64,000 nt of DNA from Anastrepha obliqua (lineage: Eukaryota; Arthropoda; Insecta; Diptera; Tephritidae). Under the pieces are notes generated by a model. It ran no database searches and was not told the origin of the DNA. It was given only the letters and a program-made list of their open reading frames with translations. A program made the position numbers and the translations under genes. This document shows positions 44,990-57,031 of the stretch, one piece after another; position 1 is the first letter of the stretch; each line of letters begins with the position of its first letter. Where the stretch lies: contig NC_072894.1 in the NCBI RefSeq assembly GCF_027943255.1, positions 131,803,601 to 131,867,600 of the forward strand, written 5' to 3'.

Positions 44990-45397
44990 GAACGTCGAAA
45001 ACTGTAGCACAAATATGCGGGAGAAAAAAACGTACATACTGTGGTTGACAATTACTCTGCCTCGGTTGTCCACCTCAGTGAGGAAAATATCTAAAATGTT
45101 AAGGAAATTATACTAAAAAAAACGATTAATTTCATTTAAAGAAATACCAACGTATTAACATTTACTTTTGGCGTCATTTCAGCGCTTAAAACTAAGTTTT
45201 TCCTGCATATTTCAAGACATTGTAAAAGTAAAGCTTTACTAAACCGAACAGCTGTACAAAATTATCAAAAAGAGGTTGTCTGTAAAGTCGGTTTACTGAC
45301 GATAGTTTAACGTGACAACGTCATAAGAAAACATTGATGGAATGGTTGCAATTTTCAAAACAAAATTTTAATTTTATTTGTTTGATAGATATTTTGT
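44990..45397. other. no gene recognised
   Basis: AT-rich spacer without motifs. Confidence 0.5.
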
Positions 45398-45703
45398 ATG
45401 CATATAGAGGAGAAGGTAAATGGAATTGCAATGAATAGGTCAAGTCACATTTACACAAACGTGAAAAATGACGAAACATTTATCAAATTCATGAAAGATA
45501 TCTTCAATTTCGATTGTGCATCAGACGTTAATAAGTCAACAACACTAAGAGGCACCATCATCGATTTGCCTTTTTCAAGACACTTTACACTCGAAACACT
45601 CCCTTTCATTTCCGACTTTTTCTATCATCGTCCCTTTCTCAACAGAGAAATGATTCATTACCATGCACACAGGAAGAAGGCATATGCAAATACAAGTATG
45701 TGA
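45398..45703 (+). CDS. Possible endonuclease-like (EEP) C-terminal fragment
   Basis: An open frame of 101 codons contains SSHIYTNVKNDETFIKFMKD, FNFDCASDVNKSTTLRGTII, DLPFSRHFTLETLPFISD and FFYHRPFLNREM. The arrangement ST....T.IDL.FSR ... LP.IS...YHRP recalls the last part of endonuclease/exonuclease/phosphatase-like domains, where a conserved Asp and a final D/YH.P motif lie. I associate very similar text with transposon-linked proteins of flies carrying Pif1-type helicases, but cannot verify that here. No upstream domain is attached, and no terminal structure was found. It is probably a fragment of a mobile element; function unproven. Confidence 0.4.
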   Translation: MHIEEKVNGIAMNRSSHIYTNVKNDETFIKFMKDIFNFDCASDVNKSTTLRGTIIDLPFSRHFTLETLPFISDFFYHRPFLNREMIHYHAHRKKAYANTSM

Positions 45704-45765
45704 ATTTATATACAAATGCCCATATACATACATATATATGCTCACTCAAGTAGGACAGAGCAAGA

Positions 45766-46222
45766 TGTCGAACATTGCTGTTCGTTTGCTTTGTCGTTCG
45801 TTCCGCGCTTTCGCTTGCAGTTCATTCAAGGTAACGACAATGAGCGAGGTAACGGCAAATGAGCAAGGTAACGACAAATGAGCAAGGTAACGACACATTT
45901 TTTCGTGCGTGGAGCCGGCTAAATCGAATTATAAGACGTTATCAGGTCAAAAATTTCAAAACTGTATTTGCATCAAATAACCCTGTACCACTAAAAAAGT
46001 TTTACACACTCTGTTGCGCCGCCTTTTTTCCGCTTCGCCAGAGCACTGCCGTTCGCCGCTCTACCTATGAGTATATTCCCCTTTGTTCCATCTATATTCC
46101 CCTTCGCTGTCACACAATTCATTTCTGTAACTGTTCGACCATTGAAATTTTTCCTATATAACAAATAAAGTCGATCTTAGTCGCACAGCATAATAAGGAC
46201 GCATAATAAGTCGTCTACATAT
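45766..46222 (+). other. Possible solo LTR
   Basis: A GC-richer island begins TGTCGAAC and ends TCTACA (TG...CA form), with TATATAA at 46155-46161 and AATAAA at 46164-46169 near the 3' side. No matching target duplication is visible and no second LTR or internal region was found. The boundaries are guesses. Confidence 0.2.
45828..45897 (+). repeat. Minisatellite of about 20 bp, four units
   Basis: AAGGTAACGACAAATGAGC-type units repeat about 3.5 times with few changes. Confidence 0.9.
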
Positions 46223-49200
46223 TTTATCAAACTCAATGAGACCTGAAACGGATAGCTAGTTGGACGGCAGCCGGTGTTTCAGCAACAATCAATGCTTAAA
46301 ATCTCTAGCTAATCAGTAAAATGCTTAAAAATGGACTGGAAGGTTCTCCTGAATTGCGGATAAAGCGAGTTCATCTAAAAGTGGTCGAAAATAAGGCTCG
46401 TTTTATGAGATCCAAAATTCGTTCAAACGCTTGCGAAACTGAATTGATCTTCATGGACAATATTTTGAAACACAATAAACCATTTTTACAATAAAACTTA
46501 CTATTTTCGCCTACAGCAACTCAGAAATGAAATATGTAGCTACCTTCTCATCAGACAGTCTCCGCATATTTACAGCTTAAATTATTTATATCCGTATTTA
46601 TGTATTTCCGTTTGAAGCAAATTTCCAAAAGTTGTGAACTTGATGAAGCATCTTGATTACTTATTAGAAAGAGGACGCTAAGATTGGAGATAAATTGCGG
46701 ATTACAGCAAATGCACTAAAACTTAACGCAACGTAAACTTGAAAGGTAAACTTTTCTCAACAAGAAAATATAAAACGCGAATAGAAACGTGAATAGTTCC
46801 ATAGGTCAGACAGGTGGTTTGGTGTCTAAGAACAGTCAACACTTTGAATACTACATAGATATATTAGCCAAATAATCCGATAATAATAACTGAATAAGAA
46901 AACGAAGATTTTTTGCATGCACCAGCTGATCCAGGCATCTTCGGTTCCCACAGTTAGTTACTTACTTGAAAAAAACAAACTGCGACTCCTGGTACGCCTC
47001 AGCAATCTTCATTATCCCACATTTGCAGGCTTTAAATTTGCATCATGAAAATAAAAACTTTAAATACGCTACGAGTACATGGCGTTTCCAGCTATTATCT
47101 AGAGTCGGATTTAAAGGCAGCGGCCAACAGCGCTCAAGCGGAAAAATACAATAATGATGTCCTGCGAACGGTGAAGCTAAAACAAATGCGCAAATGAAAA
47201 TGAGAAAAAAAATGGAAACATAAAATTTGAACGCATTGAAAAAGTGGAAGTTAAAAGGGACGTGGAAATACAATAACGCTAAAAAGTATGCAGCCACACA
47301 ATGATAGCAGCTGGTAGGGTTCGGGGAAGGGGCAGTGCCATGGTTGTATTGTTGTGTTTATTTGTTGTTTAGATCCTTATACCCTTTTCTTTCTCAACAA
47401 TTTTGGCCATGTATTTAAATGTTTCCAATGAATTTTTTTTTAACCTTTCCGTATAAGCCACATTTTGGTAGCAAACTTCAACTCTCAAACCTTTTTAACT
47501 TGGCATTCATATTTAGCTCTCAACTAAATCGTCTGTTTCCCCGATTCCCTTTTCACGAACGCCAACATTTTGTCTATCGCTTTTTACTTTTTTTACTTTC
47601 ATTTTTTGTTGTTTTCTGTTTTCGCTTACTGCTTGTACTTTGTGTTCAGTTGCTGTTGTTGTTCTTCGCATTTGAAAATGGATTAAAAATTTATTAGAAG
47701 AGTGAAAAACTTTTAGCCCCACTTCAACGGTGGAGCCTGGCGTACGCTGTGCAAGTGCACCCCCCTCTATTTGTGTGCAAAAAGCAAGCATAGAAAAGGT
47801 GGATAAGCACGTTTAAGCTGCAGTAGAATGGGTATAAACGAAATGCGCGGGAATGAACTAAGAGGTGGGTTAAAGCGCAGAAAAGAGGAAGCGAAAAAAT
47901 AAGGCTGGCAATGGAGTTGTTGTAAAAGCGCGACAAAAGCTGTGCAAGCACATACAAAAGACTTGGTCGAACTGGACTGAGTGCGAGTTAAAATACCAGC
48001 GACACTTTTTTGTTTTTTTTTTTGTTTTTTAGCAACCACTATAGATATACCTTCATTACGGCTTTAGCCGGCCCTAGGCGCGACTAATTTTTTCGCGTAT
48101 TTTTTATTTTTCTGGACAATTTTTTGTTAATTGTTTTTGAACTTTATGCTGCGGCTTTTCCGCATATTTTTATTTTTTAATTTTTTGTTTGTTTGTTGAG
48201 AGTCATTTGTTGTTGCTTTTGTATTCGTTTAGCTGCATCTATCTCTACCTATAAATGTATGTATATCCGCAAGTGCTTGAATTTATTTTAGGTGTTTTTC
48301 TTGTTTGTGCGCACATTTTAGTTGTTGCTCCTGCCCGTTCTTTCCCTGCTGCCGACATTGGCCACCTAAACCGAAAGAAATTAATTTGCATTTAAATGAA
48401 ATTCAAACTGTCCACTTTTTTGGCACCAAATGGGAAGAGTATGAAAACTTATAAAAAGGAGCAAACACTGCGTTTGTGTTTGTGTGCGTGTATGCCTGTG
48501 TATTAAAAAGCGTTGACACATAAAATGCGTTGACTTGTTTGCGTTAATGAATTAATTCTCGAGCTGATAAAGTTATGAAATATCTCTTTACAACAAAAAA
48601 AAACTAAAAAACCAGCAAAACTGAAAAATTCGTATGAAAAAATTAAGGAAATGGGGTTTAAATAAGTCGTGAAATGTACGCTTCTTAAAGAGTACGTAAA
48701 CCCTGAATAATAAAATTTCGCTATGCTTCATGAGAATAGCAAGAAATTAAATGAACTAGAGAAATATCGGACCAACTTAGATTTTCAAGCAGCTGTATTT
48801 GGCCAGCCAAAGCACCTGCTTTCAAATAGTTCATAAGCAACTATTTATAAACACAGCTTTGATTTGGTTTCACTTGGGCGAATAGAGAGCTTGAATACCC
48901 TGTTGAGATTAAATACCAAAGCATTCAATAGGAGATTCGACTGGTATTTCTAGCTGGGCAATATCCTATATAAAGCCACAAAGATTGAGACAGCCTACAG
49001 GGGCTCTTTGGTGTGCCTAAACTCAAAGTTAATAGAGTGGCATGGCATTCCTTTTCACAAGGCAAAAAGTTTGTGGCATTCGCCCAAGTGAACGCTCGCA
49101 TGGGCAACCATATAAGCTTTTTTTTATGAGGAGGAAGCATTGAAAGCCCTACCCCGTCAGTGTGCGGCTTTAACCCGAACTAAATATCCTACCGTGAAAG

Positions 49201-49229
49201 TACCGATCCCCCCGATACTACCGGCAAGA
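46223..49229. other. no gene recognised
   Basis: AT-rich, partly GTT/T-rich between 47340 and 48380. A 15-bp inverted repeat TTCACTTGGGCGAAT (about 48868-48882 and 49080-49094) brackets 225 bp and might mark a small non-autonomous element. Open frames of up to 100 codons lack motifs. Confidence 0.45.
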
Positions 49230-50595
49230 AAAATACATGTTTACTCGCACTCTGTACTTTCTTCGTGCCCAAAGCGGTGAAGGTACGCTTTAAAGCAGCC
49301 ATGATCACTTAGGATTTGGCAGAGATAGTAGTCTACTTCCCCGTGCTTTCTCTGGACCAAGCTTCAACATTGGGGATGAGACGGTGGGTCTACCTGCCTT
49401 TTTTTGCACAGTCCCATCGCGTCTGCCACTGGTCCACGCAGCTGATCACATTGGGCTGGATTGTTTCTCATATATCTCATTTCGTACATCTCCTGCGTTA
49501 TCAAGTCGAGTGGGCATTGACCAGCTATGATGAGCGCCACATCTTCTGAGACTGTCCTGAAGGCAAATCAGACTCTAAAAGCACACAAGCGGTACGTGGA
49601 GTTACTGCTTCATACGTATAAAGCGTGCTTGAATACATCACGCCAAACTGTCGCGCTATAAAAAGGATAGACCTCACTACTCCAGCCAGGACCTGTCTTG
49701 TCTGCTGTTTGGTACTCCAAGGTTCGCCATTATTCTAGCCAGGGCTACCGTCGCAGTCGCAGCTTTGTTGCTAGCGTATTCCAAGTGATCTCGGAAGCTA
49801 AGTCGGTGGTCTACCAAGACACCTAAGTTTTCTACATATGGCTTCGACTCGATAATGCTGTCCCCAACTCTAATCTTGACCTTTTCAACTCTTTTTCGGC
49901 TGCTGATGAGTACGGCTTCTGTTTTATGCGTAGCTAGCTTTAAGCCGTTAGCGCTTAACCACATCTGAGCCGCTTCTATAGCCTGTTGCGTGATATTTAC
50001 AATTTCCGCGAGCGTTTTCGCGGTTACAACGATTGATATATCGTCCGCGAAACCAATGAATAATGCTCTCTTGTGTACCTTTAGCCGCAAAATGTCTTTG
50101 TGCATAATGTTCCACAGAAGAGGCGCTAGTACGGATGCTTGTGACACACCAGCTGTGTCCTTGTAGTCAACGATTCCGGCGTGGCCGTCGTAACGTAACA
50201 CTCTATCAGACAGATAGCTGGATATAATATGCTGTAGAAAGGTAGGCACTTGCATCACGCGAAGGGCGAGTAGTATGTCTATCCATCTGGCATTGTTGAA
50301 CGCATTTTTGACATGTAATGTTACTACCAGGCAATATTCATTTGCACCACCTAACCATCACCTGCCTTTCATAGCCTTTTCCGCAATTACTTTTACGGCC
50401 TCTATCGGGTCTGTGGTAGATCGCTCCTCCTAAAGCCATGTTCCAGCCGGTTTTTAATCAAAAGCTCAAACAACTTACCAATGGAGTCCAGCATGCACAG
50501 TGGACGGTATTCATTTGGAGAGCAAGCACCTGGCTTTCTTGGTAAAGGTACCAATTTTTGTAATTTCCAAATTTTAATTCTGTTCTGAGGTAGTT
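49230..50595 (-). pseudogene. R1-like non-LTR retrotransposon, reverse transcriptase and C-terminal part
   Basis: On the minus strand: IWKLQKLVPLPRKPGACSPN, EYRPLCMLDSIGKLFELLIK (fingers), ANEYCLVVTLHVKNAFNNAR (palm A motif V.LDVKNAFN with Asp changed to His), then an open frame (49677-50258, 193 codons) with YLSDRVLRYDGH, AGVSQASVLAPLLWNIMHKD, LFIGFADDISIVVTAKTLAE (catalytic FADD at residues 70-73), GLKLATHKTEAVLISSRKRV and YVENLGVLVDHRLSF. After frameshifts it ends with TVSEDVALIIAGQCPLDL and WQTRWDCAKKGR.THRLIPN. FADD, HKTE and WD...KG.WTH.LIP are typical of the R1 group. Both ends are missing or decayed. The A-motif change and the frameshifts make it inactive. Confidence 0.88.
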
Positions 50596-53122
50596 GACTA
50601 TGACTGATCGTTCGATTTGCTATTACTTCATTTTAGGTCTCTTTGTCATTAAAATTTATTTTCTACTTTTTAGATCGATTAGCAACAAAGCGTGTTTTTT
50701 AGTTCTTTTTTTAACTATTTTTTATTATGAATGAAAATTATTGTTATCATTGCAGTCAGTGAATTAATGATTCAATATATTCGTGTTATATTTAATTCCT
50801 TTCTTACCGACTGTGAGTCTAAAGCTATGCAGTTATCGGCCGTGATAAAGAAGTAATCGGGATGAAAAACTTATTTCGTGGAGGGAGCCTGACAAACGGC
50901 TACCCCAATCCTGAAACGGAGAGGTAACAACAAAATATACTAACATAATCAATATGTTACACACTTTTTCCCATATAGATCATTGATTGAAGGTCGAACC
51001 TTGTTTTTCTGAATGAAAATTATTGTTTTCATTTAGTCAGTGATTTATAGTCCGATTTAATTGTGTTATATTTAATTCCTTCTTTACCGACTATATGTCC
51101 AAAGAAAGGCCAGCATTGGCCTTGACACAGAATAGATACTCTCAGCACAGAAAAAGGAGACCGTGGATTATATTGTCACAATCAAAACGAGATGTAAAAT
51201 TCCAGTTTGGTTTTTTTTAGTTCATTTTTGTTGTGAATTGTACTTTAATCGATAAAATTTTATAAATGAAATAATGGTAATGATAAATTCCTTCTTTATT
51301 TGCCAAAATTTTGTTCCGTAAAATAATTTCAAAATTTATTTTTTGATTATTTTATTGTAATTAACAAAATTACATCTTATCTGAAAATTATTTCATCTTG
51401 AATAGAGTAAATTTGCGTGTATGAGACTTGTAGTATCTACGCGTGTGTAAAGTCTATACAAAGTGAGAATGCAACTACCCTGAAAACGTTTTAGCCTTCA
51501 ATTCGTACTGCAGGGCAGCGTGCCCGAGCAAGTTCGAATTCGAAAGAGTAAGTCGTATACACCCGAAATCAGTAAGAGTAACTCGGAGAGTGCAGGCATG
51601 CGCAGACCGCGCGTTAGCTCTGTCTTTCTTATTCTTCTACAGAAGATCTAAAAAAAGAAAATATTAATCCTGGCAATCCTAATAAGCATAATGGAAAACT
51701 TTTGTCAAATTATTGCATTGTCATCGGTCCTTGATAGGTGTGCAAAATTCCAAGTCGATCAGATTTTTAGAAGCCAGTGAAAATTTAGCTCAAAGATTCC
51801 GTTACATACATACATACATACAACCCGACCTAATAAAAGTGTGCTAAAAAAAATTAAAAAAATCTGAAAGGGATTTTTTAGAAAAGTAACAAACAATTTC
51901 ACAATAATTTTCCAAAAATAAAATTAAATTGTATCAGAAAACTTTTTTTAAAAGGTATATTTTATCGTAAAAATTATAAAAAAGAATTTTTAAATAAAAA
52001 AACAGAACCGCAAATATTTCACTGTAAAGAACTTTATACCAAATTTTAAACATAATTAGAATAAATGTCAAAATTATATATTTTTTTTAATTTTTTCTTC
52101 TTACAAATAATCAAATTTTGAGTCTAATTTACGACAACATTTGAAATACTTGGACCACTTGGCATGGAATCGCTTACGTGTCTATCTCTACATTGTCTCA
52201 ATTCGTATGGCATGAACATGCCTTCATTTTCCTTATTAATGCGAACTACTTTCCTATTTCTTCTTATTTCCATGTGTGTAACTACGTAGAAGAAGTATTT
52301 ATTTGCAAAGTACGTGCAACACAAATAACAAAGTAGTTATGTAAAATATGGAAGCTTGTAAGAACCCAACGAAAAACCGCAGCCACATGCAGCGCCCTGA
52401 ACTCAATATTTAAATAATTTTTCCAATATTCTGGCAATTGGGAAATGCGAACATAAATAACTTTGCGAAAAACCACTTAACCGCACATACATTTACACAC
52501 ACAAACATTTGCACTCACCCAAACTTCCATTCGCATACTTTGCACAACTTCCGCCTGCTGTGCCGAAAATGTCAATTTTATAAATCAAGAAATTTTGTGA
52601 AATGCCTACAAACAAACAATCTCCTAAGTACTGAGTTGTAGAAAACCTACCAAAAAAAGCAAAGAATAAAAAAATAAAAGTTATTGAAAATACCAAAAAC
52701 TTTGGAGTTAACCAAATTTCGCCAAAGCGAAAATTACGACCAAACGACGCGACGAGACGCATTGACATTGCCGCAGTGTCACAGTGTCAATGCAAATTTG
52801 TAACGCAAAAATTTGCTGCCGTCGACGCCACTTGACTTTCGATGGAGCACGACTTGTGGCGGTTTTAGGCGGCAGTTAAGTGAACAAGAGGCAGAAGAAA
52901 AATGAAGCGCCGCACACAGTATGGTTAAGCATTTTAAGTGCGGTAAAATGGCAACATTTTGCGGTTATTGGCTACAACACTTAATACTTTTCCATGTATG
53001 AGTATATGAATGTAGCTATGGCTGTGTGCATACAGGGTAATCCAAATAGAGGTACGTATATTGTATTGACACTGATAGCTTAACCCGCACACACAATTGT
53101 AGGTCACCTTCCACAGTAGAAC
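50596..53122. other. no gene recognised
   Basis: Includes two diverged direct copies of a block of about 100 bp (50728-50830 and 51010-51118: ATGAAAATTATTGTT ... GTTATATTTAATTCC ... TACCGACT), an ACAT microsatellite at 51803-51822 and a small hairpin at 52759-52793. No coding support. Confidence 0.45.
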
Positions 53123-53305
53123 AGTTTTTATGAGGAGCTTTTTATGACAGAAATAAACACAGAGATTTGCGATTGCCTACTGAGGTGCAAACGCTATTAG
53201 AAAAACTTTTGTTCTCTGATTCGATATTTTAATGCCTGCACGTTTCAAGCCCGAGACAGCTAAATGGCAGTCGCATACAAACCTTTCGACTATAGCGGCC
53301 GCAGC
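53123..53305 (-). mobile_element. tRNA-derived SINE, 3'-truncated diverged copy
   Basis: The plus strand has TTTTTATGAGGAGCTTTTTA, GATTGCCTACTGAGGTGC and CGCTATTAGAAAAACTTT, then GTTTCAAGCCCGAGACAGC (decayed B box) and CTTTCGACTATAGCGGCCGC (head), matching the family in reverse orientation. The tail half (CTCGGCCAAACACC ... CGCGCCAATTA) is missing. The plus-strand frame starting at 53232 is antisense SINE sequence. Confidence 0.75.
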
Positions 53306-55033
53306 AGCAGATGCAGTAAAGGTACTGAGCGTTCTTGACTTAAGGTCTTTAGCGAGCCATACCCTCTGCATGTGTAAATATGAGTGGATCATAATCTACG
53401 GTATCTTAAAGTTGGTCTTACACTTCAAAAATAGTTCTTGGGTGGTTTTGGGATTAATGCAGTCATTTGGGTGGAATCATCGATGGAATGATGGAATCAT
53501 CGACCCTAAATGGTGCAAAGTTGGAGCAGGAAGCTAAAGAAATTGTGAGGTTTATGAATTCAATACAGTGACGAATGCACTACTAAAGCGGGGGTTCTAA
53601 CGATTCTGTTCTAGTTAAATGGATATGAAGATGAAACGTGCTCAGATAGGACAATCGTCGAAAATGTCTATAAAATCAAGGAAGTCAGACCGGCGCTAGA
53701 GCACCTATTCCATTACAGAAGAACTGAAGAATATCCAGAAAACCACTTGAAACTATTTCTTTAAGTCTAATCTGAAGAAGAGCTCGATGTATGCCACACA
53801 CATTTTTCCACAGAAGAACCTTTTAGACCAAACTTCAGCCAAGCACAGATAATTGACCAAGAAGGCTTTGCTGTGTGCTTGTTCAGACTGAAAGTTTAAA
53901 TTCTGTAAACGAAGAGCTTTACAAGCAGTATTTCGTGTAGTCATAATTACCGATTTGTGTGTGAACTGAAATTTACGTTATGCATTTAAACGATCACCGC
54001 TTTCAGAAAGATGGCGCAGTACGTGAAACAACCCATCGAACAATAATTTCTTATCCGCACTAAGTTTGGCAATGCATCTTGATTTCATCTGAGCTGTGTT
54101 TATACTCGATTTGAAAGTTTTCGAAGTTTTTCGGCGAGTGTCATCGACATAGATCTTTTGTGGATGATTTAGAAAAGAGTCGAGGTTTTAAATGAAATAT
54201 CAGCCAGTTATTGGGGAGATAAATTCTTCAAAGCAATCACAAAGACAGGGTCGTCTTCAAGAAATACTCAAAGTGTTCGTTCTCTCCAAACACACCGATA
54301 GGGAATTAGTTTTTATAAACTTTGTCTAATTTTTTATGAAGAAATTTTCATTTGTGCCACCCTGTATATGTGCTAGTTAATACACAGTCGCATAGTAGTT
54401 AAATCTCTTGGCTTGAACATGCAATGCTCAAAAACGTAAAAGGATGAATTGACGTTCTCAAAGGCAGGAGCGCGTGGTTGGGGAGGAAGCATTAAACAAT
54501 TGAGTAAGTGTAAGAAAATTCAAAGTTGGAGCTTTTCAAGTATGCGACAGAATTTTGCGAAGCTTGGCAAAGCGCCCAATAATGCCATTCAATTGGTTTA
54601 TTGTTGCATTAAAAGCGCGATTATGCTATTTGTGCATGAGTGAGTATGTGTGTTTGTATGTGCGCGCACGTAGTGGATAAACTGAAGTGAGTAGGCTACT
54701 TGAATGTCGCAAGTGCTTGTGAATTGGTTCGGAAATTGTCACCAAGTACAGTACGCGGCTGTGAAGTTTGAAGGGCTACGTGCAATAAAGAGATTATGAA
54801 TTAAACAATTTTTTTTGGCTTTCTTATTCTCGAAAATATAAAATTTACCATTGAATTTAAGTGCCACTATTCACTATTTTTTTACTACCATGAGCAAATT
54901 CTGCTCCATCGCATTGTTGGAGTCTATGACCGACCAAATGATTCAATTTTTCTGCCAGTCCTATTCTGTGGTAATAACTAATGGGGAGTTTATCTGCGTG
55001 AAGCCTTGCCTATCAGATATGAACCCATACTAA
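53306..55033. other. no gene recognised
   Basis: Mixed-composition DNA. TACAGGGT occurs at 53031 and, inverted, at about 54358-54366; the two could be ends of decayed elements. Short open frames carry no motif. Confidence 0.4.
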
Positions 55034-55041
55034 TACGACTC

Positions 55042-55176
55042 CTCATAAAAGAAATCTGCCGTTCGGAGTCGGCTTAAATTTATGGAACAATATCAAGACG
55101 CGCAACACAAATTGGAGCAGAAGTTGGGCCAAACACCTAACAGAAGTGTACGCGCCAATTATTATTATTTTTTTAG
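55042..55176 (+). mobile_element. SINE, 5'-truncated copy with target duplication
   Basis: TACGACTC at 55034-55041 and again at 55177-55184. Between them is the 3' part of the family in plus orientation: CTCATAAAAGAAATCTGCCG, TCAAGACGCGCAACACAAAT, TTGGGCCAAACACCTAACAG and GTGTACGCGCCAATTATTAT with a T-rich end. The tRNA head is missing, as expected for premature termination of target-primed reverse transcription. Confidence 0.88.
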
Positions 55177-55184
55177 TACGACTC

Positions 55185-55554
55185 ATTAGTTCAACGATTT
55201 AAAAACTGTTTACTCTTTCACAAAGTATGCTAGCAAACACCTCAGGGACTTATGTGGCAGAGAACCCTTAAGAGGCTTAAATAATGGGAGATATATACCC
55301 TCCATGAACCGGAATGCAACATTTCCACCAGTTTAAATTTTCTCCCTTTAAGAGTTCACTATTTTTTTTATTTCCAATTATTTTTTAATAAAACCATATA
55401 AATCCAAACTTCAAATGAACACAAAAAATATAAATTAGAGTAAGATCATCAAAATTTCATGATTTTTAATGAGAGTTTGCAGACAAATTTGTGGCATGCC
55501 GTTTTATGGCCTCTAAATTTTAATAAGGAAAAGTTTGAAGTGTCTAAAAATCGT
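55185..55554. other. AT-rich spacer
   Basis: No motif recognised. Confidence 0.5.
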
Positions 55555-56460
55555 GTTAGATTAGGTTAGGTGGAAATGGTTGCCGGAGAAAACTGAGTAA
55601 TAAGAAGAAGGTGCTGAGATGATTCCAACTCATCCTCCATGTAACTGACTCAAAAACGACTCAAAGTAAAACCGAGTCTCACAGCATGCATACCTCTTGG
55701 CCAATGCAAAGACACTTACGAAATTCGAGAGCTGGGATTTTGTTAACCTCAGACGTTCTCTCGAGCGCGTCTGATCCACACGGAACCCGAAAGATTTCAC
55801 AACCTTACAACTTGTACATATTGCCAGCTCTCACTGAGTTGACACGGAGCAAGCCGTAGGTAGTCAACGAGATCCGAATCCTTTTCAGCGGGAAAACTAT
55901 CGCGCAGGGCCCCCTTCCGGCCAGCTCATCCGCCTCCTCCTCTGGCCTATGTCGGTTTCCTACGAATTGGTACCCAGATGAGCCTTATATCAAAGATTTC
56001 GAATGCATTCGCAAGTGAAGTCAGGCATTCCCTAACCAGTTCCGAGATCAACATCATCGAGCCCAGGGCCCTGATTGCCGCTTGGCGGTCGAAGTAAATC
56101 TTAACATCCGTGACAGTTACTACACAAGTAATTTATACTTCTTTAATTGCCACTACCTCCACTTGGAATATATTGCTAGTGATCCGGTAACTTGAACTTG
56201 AGTTAAGTCCGTCACCGTCAATAACAGGCATTAATCCTCAATGCAAAGTGAAATATTGATAACAAATTTAATGCTAAGAGCGGCCTAGAACACCTTCCAT
56301 GGAACTGGCCTGTACTGTGCAGATCGCGAGCTCGTAATGCCGCATTTTTCCCCCTCATTGAAGTATAATATATTGAAGACGAGAAGATTAGCCATTCACT
56401 CAAGCTCTCTGGACAATATATCACGATTAGAATATAAGGCACACACTTTCATACAATCTC
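55555..56460 (-). pseudogene. Non-LTR retrotransposon RNase H region and 3' tail
   Basis: The tail CCACCTAACCTAATCTAAC lies at the left edge (minus-strand 3' end). Upstream on the minus strand: AALRARDLHSTGQFHG (the connection before RNase H), VIDGDGLNSSSSYRITSNIF then QVEVVAIKEV, VKIYFDRQAAIRALGSM (..I.SDSQAALKAL), IRLIWVPIRRKPT (V.WVPGH..I.GN, degraded) and C-terminal remnants. The reverse transcriptase is missing. Several stops and frameshifts; related to, but distinct from, the elements at 38428 and 39703. Confidence 0.75.
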
Positions 56461-56731
56461 TTGTCAAACCTTGTGGTCCAGTTTTCGCTTTGGAATGTAA
56501 TATCAGTTTTAATTAGTCAGGTTAACTTAGCCTAGCCTCATCATGCAAGCAATGCTCGTCCAGGGTTTTGTAGATGGTGACGCATCTCCTGGCAAGCCAG
56601 AGTCTCGCGTTAGCAAACACTATTCATCAACTCCAAAGAGTTGAAATTTCTTCGTTGTTGCTAACCGAGAGTTATCTGTCGGTTAAACTAAATGCAGAAA
56701 CGTTGCTCTTGGACACTTCGATTCGTACTAG
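56461..56731. other. short unassigned spacer
   Basis: Nothing recognised. Confidence 0.5.
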
Positions 56732-56736
56732 CATAG

Positions 56737-57026
56737 ACGCTTAACCCCTTTTTGGATGTTTGGCCGAGCTGCTCCTCTTATTTGTGGTGTGCGTCTTGAT
56801 GTTTTTCTACCAACAGAAGGACCTACCGTTTTTTGCCGACTCCGAACGGCAAATCGTTTTTTATGAGGAGCTTTTTCATGGCAGAAATACACTCGGAGGC
56901 TTGCCATTGCCTGCCGAGGGGCGACCGCTATTAGAATAAATTTGGTGTTTTACGGAAATGGGAACCCATGTTCTCTCTTAATCCCGTATGGTAATCACGC
57001 TCCAACCCATTTGGCTACGGCGGCCA
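56737..57026 (-). mobile_element. tRNA-derived SINE
   Basis: CATAG at 56732-56736 and 57027-57031 may be the target duplication. The plus strand shows TTTGGCCGAGCTGCTCCTC, GGTGTGCGTCTTGATG, TATGAGGAGCTTTTTCATGG, CTTGCCATTGCCTGCCGAGG and GGCGACCGCTATTAG, and ends CCCATTTGGCTACGGCGGCC. The tail is altered (ACGCTTAACCCCTTTT instead of the CGCGCCAATTA form). Confidence 0.85.
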
Positions 57027-57031
57027 CATAG

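Noticed and set aside
49316..49549. 77-codon plus-strand frame
   Set aside because: Antisense to the C-terminal part of the R1-like element.
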